From JAUSIF01 sp963711595 (lineage in GTDB: Bacteria; Pseudomonadota; Alphaproteobacteria; Rhizobiales; Xanthobacteraceae), in assembly GCA_963711595.1 (NCBI GenBank), contig CAVQER010000005.1, positions 248,001 to 312,000 on the forward strand: a DNA stretch of 64,000 nucleotides, given 5' to 3'. Made by a program: the position numbers and the translations under genes. Shown piece by piece: positions 52,706 through 61,946 of this stretch. Within the stretch, counting starts at the first letter, position 1. The number at the start of each line of letters is the position of its first letter. The notes under the pieces are model-generated. The model was not told where the DNA came from. It made no database searches and was given only the letters and a program-made list of their open reading frames with translations.

Positions 52706-53893
52706 ATGCTGAAAACAACCCCGTTCCATCCGCGGACCGCGCCGCTCGTGCGCGCGCAGACGTGGCGCCGCTGGGCCGGCTATCAAGCCGCCAGCTCATA
52801 CGATCCGCACCCGGATCGCGAATATGCGGCGATCCGCAATGCGGCTGCGCTGATCGATATCTCTCCACTCTTCAAGTACCTCGTCACAGGGCCGGACGCC
52901 GCGCGGCTCCTCGACCGCATGGTGACGCGCGACGTGGGAAAATGCGCGGTCGGACAAGTGATCTACACGCCGTGGTGCGATGGCGGAGGAAAGGTGATTG
53001 ACGACGGCACGATCAGCCGTCTCGACGAGACAACGTTCCGTCTTACGAGCGCCGAGCCGAACCTTCGCTGGCTCGCGATGAATGCGGTCGGACTGAAGGT
53101 CGAGATCAAGGACGTCTCGGAGCGCATGGGCGCGCTTGCTCTCCAAGGACCTGCGTCGGGTCGCGTTCTGGAGCGGTTGCTACCGGCCAACTTTACCCTG
53201 CCGAAATATTTCCGCCTCGTGCAGACCTCCATTCGCAACATCCCCGTCACCGTCTCGCGAACGGGCTACACCGGCGATCTCGGTTACGAGATCTGGGTGG
53301 ACGCCGATCTTGCACTGCCGCTCTGGGACGCTCTGATCGAAGCCGGCACGCCGTTCGGCATCGTGCCGTGCGGCATCTGGGCCATGGACATGGCCCGGAT
53401 CGAGGCGGGTCTTCTTATGCTGGACGTCGACTACTTTTCCTCCCACCACGCGATTACGGAGGCACGCAAGTCGTCGCCTTATGAGATCAATCTTGGCTGG
53501 GCGGTGAAACTCGACAAGGGACCGTTCAACGGGCGCCGGGCGCTTCGCGACGACGCCGCGCGCGGTCCCGCCTGGAAATTTGTCGGGATCGAAGTGGAAT
53601 GGGATTCGCTTGAGCAGCTTTTTCGTCAGCACAGGCTTCCAACCGACTTGCCTCGCATCCCTTGGCGGACGAGCAACCCGATCTACCGAGGCCGCCAGCA
53701 GGTCGGATACGCGACCACCGGCTGCTGGTCGCTGCTGCTGAAGAAATACATCGCGCTCGCGCATCTTCGCGCGCCTCACTTCGCGAACGGCACGCGGCTC
53801 CGCATGGAAATTACGGTTGAGCATCAGCGTGTGTCTGCGGATGCGACGGTCCGTAAGCTTCCGTTCTTCGATCCGGATCGAAAACGCATATGA
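52706..53893 (+). CDS. GcvT-fold, folate-dependent demethylase-like protein
   Basis: 395 aa with the glycine-cleavage T-protein fold. YAAIRNAAALIDISPLFKYLVTGPDAARLLDRMVTRDV, then VIYTPWCDGGGKVIDDGTI, VSRTGYTGDLGYEIWV (conserved folate-binding tyrosine/glutamate part) and IEAGLLMLDVDYFS. Length and isolation from gcvH/gcvP argue against T-protein of glycine cleavage. The same fold covers DmdA (DMSP demethylase) and LigM/DesA (aromatic O-demethylases). It sits after a TRAP transporter and its ATGA-type overlap (53890-53893) couples it to a FAD oxidoreductase. I infer that it removes a methyl group from an imported compound. Confidence 0.8.
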   Translation: MLKTTPFHPRTAPLVRAQTWRRWAGYQAASSYDPHPDREYAAIRNAAALIDISPLFKYLVTGPDAARLLDRMVTRDVGKCAVGQVIYTPWCDGGGKVIDDGTISRLDETTFRLTSAEPNLRWLAMNAVGLKVEIKDVSERMGALALQGPASGRVLERLLPANFTLPKYFRLVQTSIRNIPVTVSRTGYTGDLGYEIWVDADLALPLWDALIEAGTPFGIVPCGIWAMDMARIEAGLLMLDVDYFSSHHAITEARKSSPYEINLGWAVKLDKGPFNGRRALRDDAARGPAWKFVGIEVEWDSLEQLFRQHRLPTDLPRIPWRTSNPIYRGRQQVGYATTGCWSLLLKKYIALAHLRAPHFANGTRLRMEITVEHQRVSADATVRKLPFFDPDRKRI

Positions 53894-55476
53894 ACGACGC
53901 ACGCTACGACGTGATCGTCATCGGCGGCGGCCACAATGGCCTGGTTGCGGCAGCCTACTTGGCGCGCGCCGGCCGCCGGGTGCTCGTGCTTGAGCGCAGG
54001 CAGGTTTTGGGCGGTGCTGCCGTCAGCGAGGAGATTTTTCCAGGATTCAAGTTCTCAGTGTTTTCCTACGTCGTGAGCCTTCTCCGGCCCGAGATCGTTC
54101 GCGATCTCGAGCTGCCGCGTCACGGCCTGCAGATACTGCCGCTCGAGAGCACGGTCACTCCGCTCGACAACGGCGACTACCTCGCTTCGTGGGCCGATCC
54201 CGACGAGACCCGCCGAGAAATCTACCGCCACTCCCCGCGCGATGCTGAAGCCGCAACCCAGTTCAGCCGGCTCATGCTGCACATGGCGATGGCGGTGAAA
54301 CCCATCCTCGGCATGGTGCCGCCCGATCCCACCTCGCTTGCTCCGTCGGATTTGCGCGGGCTGTTCAAGCTTGGCCGGCACTTCAACTCGCTCGGCCCCG
54401 AAAACTTCCATGCCTTTTGCAAGCTAATGACCATGAGCAGCGCCGACTATCTCGACGAGTGGTATGAGTTCGACCCGCTCAAGGCGACGAAGTCGGCGAG
54501 CGGCATCATCGGCACATTTCTCGGCCCGCGCTCGCCGGGTACTGCCTACGTGCTGCTGCACCACTACATGGGCGAGATCGACGGCGCGTTCCGCGCCTGG
54601 GGTTTTCAGAAGGGCGGCACGGGCGGAGTGAGTGCCGCGATCGCGAACGCTGCCCGCGCGTACGGCGCCGAACTTCGGACGGATGCGGCAGTCGCGCGGG
54701 TGATCACGCGCAACGGACAAGTCACCGGCGTCGCCCTTGCTGACGGCAAGGAAGTCTCTGCCTCGATCGTCATTTCTGCACTGGATCCGCGCCGGACCTT
54801 CCTGCAGCTCGTCGACCCGAGCGAGCTGCCCGACGACCTGGTCGCCAGCGTTCGCCAGTACAAGTTCCGCGGTTCGTCGGCGAAAGTGAATCTCGCCCTC
54901 GCCGGTCTCCCCGAATTTTCTTGTCTGCCCGGCCGCGGCCCGCATTTGCGCGGCGCAATCTCGATCAGTCCGAGCCTCGAGTATCTCGAGCGAGCCTACG
55001 ACGACGCCAAGTACGGCGAGTTCTCTCGTGCGCCGTACATGGACATCGTGATCCCGTCGATGATCGACCCCGGCATGGCGCCCCCCGGCAAGCACGTGAT
55101 GAGCATATTCGTGCAGTACGCGCCGTATCACCTGAATGGCGGCTGGAACGACGCGAAACGTGAAGCGCTCGGCGACACAGTGATCAAGACGCTCGCCCGC
55201 TATGCACCCAACATCGAGTCACTGATCCTGCATCGCCAGGTGCTGACACCGGCGGACATCGAGCGGATCGTCGGACTTTCCGAAGGCAACATCTTTCAGG
55301 GCGAGCTTGCCCTGCAGCAGCTGTTTTTCCTGCGGCCGGTACCGGCTTGGGCAAAATATCGCACGCCGATCCGAGGCTACTGGCAGTGCGGAGCCGGCAC
55401 GCATCCCGGCGGCGGCGTGATGGGCGCTTCGGGCCGCATCGCTGCGCGTGCAATTCTGCGGGAGCGCACACATTGA
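53890..55476 (+). CDS. FAD-dependent oxidoreductase, phytoene-desaturase/CrtI-like (first of a tandem pair)
   Basis: 528 aa. The N-terminal dinucleotide motif is IVIGGGHNGLVAAAYLARAGRRVLVLERR with GGAAVSEEIFPGF. The C-terminal FAD-binding finish is RTPIRGYWQCGAGTHPGGGVMGASGRIAARAIL. The middle has KGGTGGVSAAIANAARAYGAELRTDAAVARV, standard for CrtI-type enzymes acting on hydrophobic or unknown substrates. No carotenoid synthesis genes are near, so a role in the linked catabolic unit is likelier. Its ATG overlaps the GcvT-like gene and its stop overlaps the second copy (TTGA at 55473-55476). Confidence 0.85.
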   Translation: MNDARYDVIVIGGGHNGLVAAAYLARAGRRVLVLERRQVLGGAAVSEEIFPGFKFSVFSYVVSLLRPEIVRDLELPRHGLQILPLESTVTPLDNGDYLASWADPDETRREIYRHSPRDAEAATQFSRLMLHMAMAVKPILGMVPPDPTSLAPSDLRGLFKLGRHFNSLGPENFHAFCKLMTMSSADYLDEWYEFDPLKATKSASGIIGTFLGPRSPGTAYVLLHHYMGEIDGAFRAWGFQKGGTGGVSAAIANAARAYGAELRTDAAVARVITRNGQVTGVALADGKEVSASIVISALDPRRTFLQLVDPSELPDDLVASVRQYKFRGSSAKVNLALAGLPEFSCLPGRGPHLRGAISISPSLEYLERAYDDAKYGEFSRAPYMDIVIPSMIDPGMAPPGKHVMSIFVQYAPYHLNGGWNDAKREALGDTVIKTLARYAPNIESLILHRQVLTPADIERIVGLSEGNIFQGELALQQLFFLRPVPAWAKYRTPIRGYWQCGAGTHPGGGVMGASGRIAARAILRERTH

Positions 55477-57059
55477 AGTATGACTCAATCGTAATCGGTG
55501 CGGGCTGCAACGGCCTCGTGGCCGCGTCGATCCTGGCCAATGCCGGTCATCAAGTGCTCGTCGTCGAGCAACGCGACACGATCGGCGGCATCGCGCGCAC
55601 TCTGGAGTTCGCGCCTGGCTTCCATGTGGCCCCCCTTGGCATCGATCCTGGATGGATGCCGCCGGGCGTGGCTCGCCTCGCCGGTTCCGACGCGGCATCA
55701 GTGGAGCATGCGACGGCACCGCTGACGCTCGCCGTACAGCCCGACGAATTCCTGACATTGTGGTCCGATCAATCCCGTACGGCGGAGGCCATCGCGCGCT
55801 TCTCGTCCAAGGATGCGTCAGCCTGGCGTGCCTTTACAGCGCAGGTGCGGGCCCTCGCCTCTTTCCTGGAGCGAGCATACGATCGCCCTCCCCCTGCGGC
55901 GGCGGCGCGATCAGCGCAGGAGATCTTCGCACTTGCCGACCTTGCAATCGCCTTCCGCCGGCTCGGCCGGCGGGACATGACGGCGCTGCTGCGCGTGCTC
56001 CCGATGTCCGTACAGGATCTGCTCGACGACTGGTTCGAGAGCGAACCGCTCAAGGCGGCGATCGCCCCGACGGGCGTGCAGAACCTGCGGCAGGGGCCGC
56101 GCTCCGCCGGCACCGCACTCGTGATGCTGCATCATTTGGTCGGCGCGCCGGCCGGCAGCATGCGGCGCGCCGGGCGGTGGTCCGCCGACGGCATCGTCGC
56201 AACGCTTGAGCAGGCGGCGCGACGCAACGGCGTTGCCATTCGCACGAGTGCAAAAGTTCAGCGGGTCCTTGTGGCCGACGATGCAACACGCGGCGTCGTC
56301 CTGGAGGATGGAGAGGAAATTGCCTCTCAATCGGTCGTATCGAGCGCCGATCCCGGGCAGACCATGCGAGGCATGGTCGATCCCGTTTGGCTCGATCCGG
56401 AGTTTCTTCGCGCGATCGGCAACATCAAATATCGCGGGTGCACGGCGGTCGTCGCGTATGCCCTGGATGGGCTGATCGATCTGCCGGGAATTGCTGATCC
56501 GTCCGAATTGCTCGGCGGAATCATCTCGCTCACTCCGGCGCGCGAATCCTTGGAGCGTGCCTACGACGCGGTCAAATACGGCCGCGTGTCCGAACGTCCG
56601 CATGTCGAATTCACCGTTCCGACGATAACCGCGCCGACGGAGGCTCCCGACGCCAAGCATGTGCTGGTCGCGCGGGTGCAATACGCCCCTTATCGACTGC
56701 GGGAGGGTGATCAATGGGACGCCGCCCAGCGCGAAGCCCTCGCCACCAGCGTGACGGCCGCGATCTCGGGGGCGGTTCCGCGGTTCAGAGACCGCGTCTT
56801 GCATCGCGCGGTGTTCGCACCTCCGGACCTGGAGCAACAGTTCGGATTGACCGAGGGTGCGATCCATCAGGGCGAGTTGATGCTCGACCAGTTTCTCTTC
56901 ATGCGCCCCATTCCGGGCTGGGCTCACTATCGAACGCCGATCGACGGGCTTTACCTATGCGGCTCCGGCACGCATCCGGGCGGCGGCGTGATCGGCGGCG
57001 CGGGCTACAATGCGGCTCGCCAAGTCCTACGCGACCTGAAGGTTCGTCGCAGGCACTAA
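55473..57059 (+). CDS. FAD-dependent oxidoreductase, phytoene-desaturase/CrtI-like (second of a tandem pair)
   Basis: 528 aa, homologous to the gene before it. Same plan: YDSIVIGAGCNGLVAASILANAGHQVLVVEQRDTIGG; DGIVATLEQAARRNGVAIRTSAKVQRVLV; IDGLYLCGSGTHPGGGVIGGAGYNAARQVL. Equal length to its neighbour and moderately diverged (visible across the ends), so the pair comes from an old duplication and may form a heterodimer or do successive steps. It uses TTG 55473 (LKYDSIV), overlapping the preceding stop. An earlier open frame to 55347 lies inside that gene. Confidence 0.85.
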   Translation: MKYDSIVIGAGCNGLVAASILANAGHQVLVVEQRDTIGGIARTLEFAPGFHVAPLGIDPGWMPPGVARLAGSDAASVEHATAPLTLAVQPDEFLTLWSDQSRTAEAIARFSSKDASAWRAFTAQVRALASFLERAYDRPPPAAAARSAQEIFALADLAIAFRRLGRRDMTALLRVLPMSVQDLLDDWFESEPLKAAIAPTGVQNLRQGPRSAGTALVMLHHLVGAPAGSMRRAGRWSADGIVATLEQAARRNGVAIRTSAKVQRVLVADDATRGVVLEDGEEIASQSVVSSADPGQTMRGMVDPVWLDPEFLRAIGNIKYRGCTAVVAYALDGLIDLPGIADPSELLGGIISLTPARESLERAYDAVKYGRVSERPHVEFTVPTITAPTEAPDAKHVLVARVQYAPYRLREGDQWDAAQREALATSVTAAISGAVPRFRDRVLHRAVFAPPDLEQQFGLTEGAIHQGELMLDQFLFMRPIPGWAHYRTPIDGLYLCGSGTHPGGGVIGGAGYNAARQVLRDLKVRRRH

Positions 57060-57074
57060 GCGAACGAGGAACAG

Positions 57075-57533
57075 ATGATACGAAACCATGTCCTGGAGGT
57101 GGACCGGCGTTCCGTCGAAGAATGGTTCGTCCGATGGGCTGAGTTGGTGGCGAACGTCGACATCAAGCGCGTTCGCGAAATTTTCGTCGAGGATACGGTC
57201 GCCTTCGGTTCGAAGGTCGAGATGGTGCGCACGCGCGACGAGCTCGAAGCCGAGCAATGGCGATTGATATGGCCCACCATGGCCGACTACCGCTACGACC
57301 TTTCGACACTCGAAGTGATGATGTCGCCCGACAGACTGATGGCTGTGGGCGCTGCCATCTTCAGCTCGACCGGATTCCACAAGGACGGCTCCCGTTTCGA
57401 TCGGCCAGGCCGCGTGACCGCGTCGCTGATGCGTTCGCGTCCGGGTGCGCCGTGGCTAGCAACGCACACGCACGTGTCGCTCAAGCCCGGAACCCCGACG
57501 CCCTCTTACGGAAATCGTCCCGAAGCACCCTGA
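57075..57533 (+). CDS. NTF2-like (SnoaL-fold) small protein
   Basis: 152 aa: EWFVRWAELVANVDIKRVREIFVEDTVAFGSKVEMVRTRDELEAEQW, then WPTMADYRYDLSTLEV, and LATHTHVSLKPGTPTP at the end. It matches the cone-shaped SnoaL/NTF2 fold used by isomerases, cyclases and hydratases; the active residues cannot be told by eye. It follows the FAD pair by 15 bases, so it belongs to the catabolic unit. Substrate unknown. Confidence 0.75.
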   Translation: MIRNHVLEVDRRSVEEWFVRWAELVANVDIKRVREIFVEDTVAFGSKVEMVRTRDELEAEQWRLIWPTMADYRYDLSTLEVMMSPDRLMAVGAAIFSSTGFHKDGSRFDRPGRVTASLMRSRPGAPWLATHTHVSLKPGTPTPSYGNRPEAP

Positions 57534-57537
57534 GCGC

Positions 57538-58305
57538 TCATCCTCGCAGCGCGACCTCGGCATCACGCGCCTTGCCGGGTGCATTCTGAAAGCGTGAATA
57601 TGCGAACGCGGCGCGCACGGCGGGCCGCTCATTGAGCCGGGCGAGCCACTCCATCGATCGTGCCGCATCCTTTTCGTTCCAGATTTCGTCATACAGTCGC
57701 GTCACGCCCTCGATCATCGGATAAGCGTTGATGTCGGCGAGCGAATAGCTGGCTCCCGCGAGCCATGGCTTTCCCGCAAGACTCTCTTCCATGCGCCCAA
57801 TGAACCAGCGGATCTGCCGCCGCAACTCTTCGAGCTGCGTCGCGGAGAATCCGGGCCCAGCCATCGTTCGCCACTTCACCCGCATCTCCTCCAGCGGAAT
57901 CCGTTCCATGCGCCGATCGAATTCCTGCTTGGCATAACTTTCGAACAGCGGCCGAAATCGCGTCTGCCATCCGAGCATGCTGACGGTCGGCATCAAGATC
58001 TCGTCGACCCACTTGCTCCAGACGCGCATGGTCGCGCGTTCGCCCGGGTCCGCGGGGCGCAACGGCGCTTCCGCGAATGCGTCATCCAGATATTCGTTGA
58101 TGACGGTCAACTCCGTAATGACGCGCCCCTCATGCACGAGTACGGGCACCTGGCCGTTCGGATTGATCTTCACGAACCATGGTTCGTGCTGCTCGAATTT
58201 CAGGATGTCGACATAGCGGCTCGCGAACGCGATGCCTTTCTCCTCCAAACAGAGAAGGCATTTCATCGAATTCGCATAGGGCTCGTAGTGGAATAGCTCG
58301 ATCAT
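57538..58305 (-). CDS. Glutathione S-transferase, LigF-like
   Basis: 255 aa. The thioredoxin-like N-terminus (MIELFHYEPYANSMKCLLCLEEKGIAFASRYVDI) with KFEQHEPWFVKINPNGQVPVLVHEGRVITELTVINEYLDDAF has the conserved cis-proline VPVL and GSH-binding ELTVI. The helical C-terminus has MRVWSKWVDE and AGASYSLADINAYPM. The KFEQH..WF.KINP.GQVP and RPADP..RA.MRVW.KWVDE patterns resemble what I recall of the Sphingobium beta-etherase LigF. It is convergent with the NTF2 gene (4-base gap). The similarity was not computed. Confidence 0.78.
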   Translation of the reverse strand: MIELFHYEPYANSMKCLLCLEEKGIAFASRYVDILKFEQHEPWFVKINPNGQVPVLVHEGRVITELTVINEYLDDAFAEAPLRPADPGERATMRVWSKWVDEILMPTVSMLGWQTRFRPLFESYAKQEFDRRMERIPLEEMRVKWRTMAGPGFSATQLEELRRQIRWFIGRMEESLAGKPWLAGASYSLADINAYPMIEGVTRLYDEIWNEKDAARSMEWLARLNERPAVRAAFAYSRFQNAPGKARDAEVALRG

Positions 58306-58580
58306 GGGGTCACTATCCCCGGCCAGCTTTTGGCACCCGAATTGAGGCGCCTATGGACTGTTCTTCCCTAGGTTGTCCATTCGTCGGGCGCTCGCATGCC
58401 GGGAGTCCGCCTTAGCATCGAAATATATTCAAATAAGCCGCCAAATGAGAGGCTTCTGGAACCATCGATGAAACGTGGCTCGGCCGTCCGATCGTTACAA
58501 TTTTAAGAGCATCCCGAAGGGAATCTTCAAGTTGTTTTCGGACACTCAGCACGGATCCACAATCTTGGTCGCTGGCTCGA

Positions 58581-60939
58581 ATGCTCACCACGCACCGGCC
58601 GACGCGCACCCGGCATCGGGAAGAAGTGCCGGCGGAAATCTACGTCTCCATTGTAAACTCGCTCTACGGGGACTCGCGTTCGTTTGTCACCGGTTCGATC
58701 GCGATCGCTCTTGCCGTCCTTTTGACCGCCTGGAAGACCGGCGAACCGTCGCTTTACGTTGCGGCGCTCGCGATTTCGGTTGTCGCGGGGCTCCGCACCC
58801 TTGGCGTGCGTGCGTACTACCGTCACCGGGACAGCGTCACCACCGCCAATGACGCGCGCCTCTGGGAGTTTCGTTACGCGGTCGGCACGGCGGCGCACGT
58901 CGGGCTACTGGGCCTGTGGTGCATCATCGCTTTTGCCCAGACAAATGACCCCTACGTACAGCTTGTTGCCGTCGCGGGTACGCTTGCCAACCTGATTGGC
59001 ATCGTCGGCCGCAATTTCGGCAGCGGGCGCCTCATCCTTGTCCAGATTCTCTGTGCGGCGCCGCTCGTTGCGATCGCATTCTTCATCCCCGGCGACGCCT
59101 ACTACGCTATCGCCGGCATGCTGCTGTTCGCGTTTTTCATCAGCATGAAGTTCATCTCCGACCGCCTGCGCAAGACACTGATGGACGCTGTGGTCGCGGC
59201 CCGTGACAACACGTTGCTGGCCGGACGGTTCGACGCAGCGCTCAACAACATGTCGCTCGGACTTGTGCATGTTCGACTCGAGCAAGCATCTGACGGTCGT
59301 GAATCGGCGCTGCACTGAACTTCTCGGACTTTCGCCGGATGTCGTCGACCGCGGACTGAGCGTGGCCGACCTGCTGCTCGAGGCGTCCGTCGCCGGCAAG
59401 TTGCCGGAAGCCTATGTGGGCCGGCTTGCTGCCGAGATCGAAACGCACCTTTCGGGCGGAGGCGGTGAGGACATCGAGGTCGAGACCGAAGGTGGCCGCA
59501 CGCTCGCATTCACCTTTCAGGCCATGGCCAACAGCGGCTCCGTGGTTCTGATCGAGGACATCACCGAACGCAAAGCAGCAGCCGCCAAGATTCACCACCT
59601 CGCGCGGTATGATTCGCTGACCGACTTGCCAAATCGGACCTTCTTCCGGGATCAGATGGAACTGACCCTCGCGCGCATCCGCCGCAGCAACGAGTCCTGC
59701 GCGGTTTTGTTTATCGACCTCGACCAGTTCAAGCAGATCAACGACACCATGGGACATCCATTCGGTGACGCGCTGCTCTGCGCTGTCGCCGATCGCCTGC
59801 GCGCCATCGCGCGCGATTCCGACGTCGTCGCGCGCTTCGGCGGCGATGAGTTCGTGATCCTGCAATACCCGGTGAAGCGGCCGGAAGAGGCTGCAACGCT
59901 CGCGCGGCGTGTCGTCGAGGCGCTCGCCGAGCCCCTGGAGATCGAACGTCACCAGCTCGTCATTGGAGCGAGCATCGGTATCGCCGTCGCGCCGCAGGAC
60001 GGCATGAACGCGGATCTCCTGCTCAAGAATGCCGACATGGCTCTCTACCGCACGAAGTCCGAAGGACGCGGCGCATGGCGGTTCTTCGAGCGCGAGATGG
60101 ACGTGAAGGCGCAAGCGCGCCGCGGTCTCGAAATCGATCTGCGCAACGCGGTCGCAAACAACGCCTTCAAGCTTCACTACCAGCCGCTCATCAACCTGAA
60201 GAGCCGCCAGATCACGACCTGCGAGGCGCTGCTGCGCTGGCCACACCCCGACCGCGGGATGGTATCGCCGGCTGAGTTCATTCCGATTGCAGAAGAAATG
60301 GGCCTAATCGTCGAAATCGGCGACTGGGTGCTCACCCAGGCCTGCCTCGAATGCATGGAATGGCCGAGCGAGGTTCGCGTCGCGGTCAATCTCTCTTCGA
60401 TTCAATTCCGCCGCGGCAACATCGTCGAAACCGTCCGTCGCGCGCTCACCAATTCGGGACTAACCGCGAACCGTCTCGAGATCGAGATTACCGAGTCCGT
60501 ACTCGTTCAGGACACCGACGCAACCCGCGCCTGCTTGATGCAGCTGCGCGAGATGGGTGTCCGCATTTCGCTCGACGATTTCGGTACCGGCTACTCGAGC
60601 TTGAGCTACCTGCACAGCTTCCCCCTGCACAAGGTGAAGATCGATCGTTCGTTTTTGCAGGGCATCACGGGGAGCGAACGCTCGCTCACATTGTTGCGAG
60701 GTGTTGCGCGCCTCAGCGCCGAGCTTGGCATGGCCGTTACCGTGGAAGGTGTCGAAACGGACGAAGAACTGACGCTCGTGGCGCGCGAGGCGCGTGTCGA
60801 CGAGGCGCAGGGCTATCTATTCAGTCCCCCTATCCCCGGACCGCTGATCCGGGAGCTGCTTAGGGCATCGCTGGCATCCAAAAAGGCCAAGGTCGCCCTG
60901 CGCGCGGTACCCGCACCGCTTACTTCCGCGGGCGCCTGA
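58581..60939 (+). pseudogene. Membrane GGDEF-EAL protein interrupted by a +1 frameshift
   Basis: Joined, about 785 aa. From ATG 58581 come five to six helices (SFVTGSIAIALAVLLTAW, LYVAALAISVVAGLRTLGV, VGLLGLWCIIAFAQ, LVAVAGTLANLIGIVGRN, YYAIAGMLLFAFFISMKF) up to ALNNMSLGL. The other frame resumes at CMFDSSKHLTVVNRRCTELLGL (PAS-like). It continues through GGDEF (VARFGGDEFVIL) and EAL (CEALLRWPHPDRGMV, LDDFGTGYSSLSYLHSF, TVEGVETDEEL). Both catalytic motifs are intact, so it could make or degrade cyclic di-GMP. One extra base at about 59262-59266 separates the halves; without it the sequence reads GLCMFDSSK. Confidence 0.88.
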
Positions 60940-60965
60940 ATACCCAACGCCTGAGTAGTTTGTGT

Positions 60966-60982
60966 CGCCCAATCTTTGGGCG
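60966..60982. terminator. Short perfect hairpin after the GGDEF-EAL gene
   Basis: CGCCCAA TCT TTGGGCG, 27 bases past the stop, seven base pairs with a three-base loop. There is no T-run on either side, so a termination role is only possible. Confidence 0.35.
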
Positions 60983-61136
60983 CGCATAAACATTTTGACG
61001 CACTAGCGTTCGATACGGCTGGTTGAGTGATCGCGGGTCGCCCTGCGACACACGCAACCCTGTCCGTCATGCGCCTTGCGCAGGTTAACCATAGGTTTAA
61101 GACAACCCATTAATAAGGTTTAAATCTTTACAATCT

Positions 61137-61153
61137 TTAAGGAAGCATTAACC
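61137..61153. promoter_or_regulatory. CtrA-type box (TTAA-N7-TTAAC)
   Basis: TTAA GGAAGCA TTAAC, an exact match to the full CtrA recognition pattern as known from Caulobacter and rhizobia. It is 17 bases upstream of the first ATG of the acyltransferase gene. A near-match with an 8-base spacer (TTAA-CCATAGGT-TTAA) lies at about 61085. CtrA would place the gene under cell-cycle control. Confidence 0.6.
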
Positions 61154-61169
61154 TATCCGGAACCTCGGC

Positions 61170-61901
61170 ATGCGGGACGCCGGGGCCGGGATGGGGCCGA
61201 TGGGCGCGCTCGCACGCGTAACAACTACCAGTTTTACCGAGCGCGTTACGCGGTTGCTGGACCGGGTGGACTACCGCCGGGTCGAGTCCGTTGAAGACCG
61301 CGAGGCCATCTATCGCCTTCGCTACGAAGCCTATCTCCGCGAAGGGACGATCCAGCCGAACTTCACCAAGCGCTTCTCCGACAACTATGACGAGATGGAG
61401 AACGCCTGGACGTTCGGAATTTACATCGACAGCAGGCTTGCAAGCTCGTTCCGGCTCCACGTTTCGACGCCGGAGGCGCCGGACATCCCGGCCGCGCATG
61501 TTTTTCCGGACATTCTCAATCCGTTGATCGAGGGAAAGAAGATCCTCGTCGATCCGACACGCTTCGTCGCCGACCCGCTCAGCGCACGGAAGTTTCCTGA
61601 ACTGCCGTACGTCACCGTCCGCATCGGCCACATGGCCGGCGAGTTTTTCAAGGCCGACTACGTGCTCGCTACGGTGCGCTCCGAGCATCAGGCTTTCTAC
61701 AAGCGCGTGTTCGGACACCGGGCCGTCTGCCCGCCCCGGCCCTATCCGACTCTCACCAAGCCAATCGCTCTGATGATGGTCGACGCCCACACCGAGCGCG
61801 AGCATATTTTGCGCCGCTATCCGATCTTCCGCTCGACACAATTCGAGAAGCGCATGTTGTTCGAGCGCCCGACGCAGATCGCGAAGCGCACCGCGGCCTA
61901 G
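61170..61901 (+). CDS. N-acyl amino acid synthase / LuxI-like acyltransferase (FeeM family)
   Basis: 243 aa with the autoinducer-synthase/GNAT-like core: RRVESVEDREAIYRLRYEAYLREGTIQPNFTKRFSDNYDEMENAW, then FRLHVSTPEAPDIPAAHVFPD, KILVDPTRFVADP, LPYVTVRIGHMAGEFFKADYVLATVRSEHQAFYKRVFGHR. Such enzymes (FeeM) load long-chain acyl groups from acyl-ACP onto amino acids. Whether it makes a signal or a lipid is not known. The start is uncertain: ATG at 61170, 61191 or 61200. The opposite strand also has a long frame, which is a shadow. Confidence 0.82.
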   Translation: MRDAGAGMGPMGALARVTTTSFTERVTRLLDRVDYRRVESVEDREAIYRLRYEAYLREGTIQPNFTKRFSDNYDEMENAWTFGIYIDSRLASSFRLHVSTPEAPDIPAAHVFPDILNPLIEGKKILVDPTRFVADPLSARKFPELPYVTVRIGHMAGEFFKADYVLATVRSEHQAFYKRVFGHRAVCPPRPYPTLTKPIALMMVDAHTEREHILRRYPIFRSTQFEKRMLFERPTQIAKRTAA

Positions 61902-61946
61902 TTCGCCGCCGCTCAACAAACCTGAGACTGCTATCGAGGCGCCGGT

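Noticed and set aside
61137..61919. A 260-codon minus-strand frame opposite the FeeM-like gene
   Set aside because: No family motif; the plus-strand frame has clear acyltransferase features.
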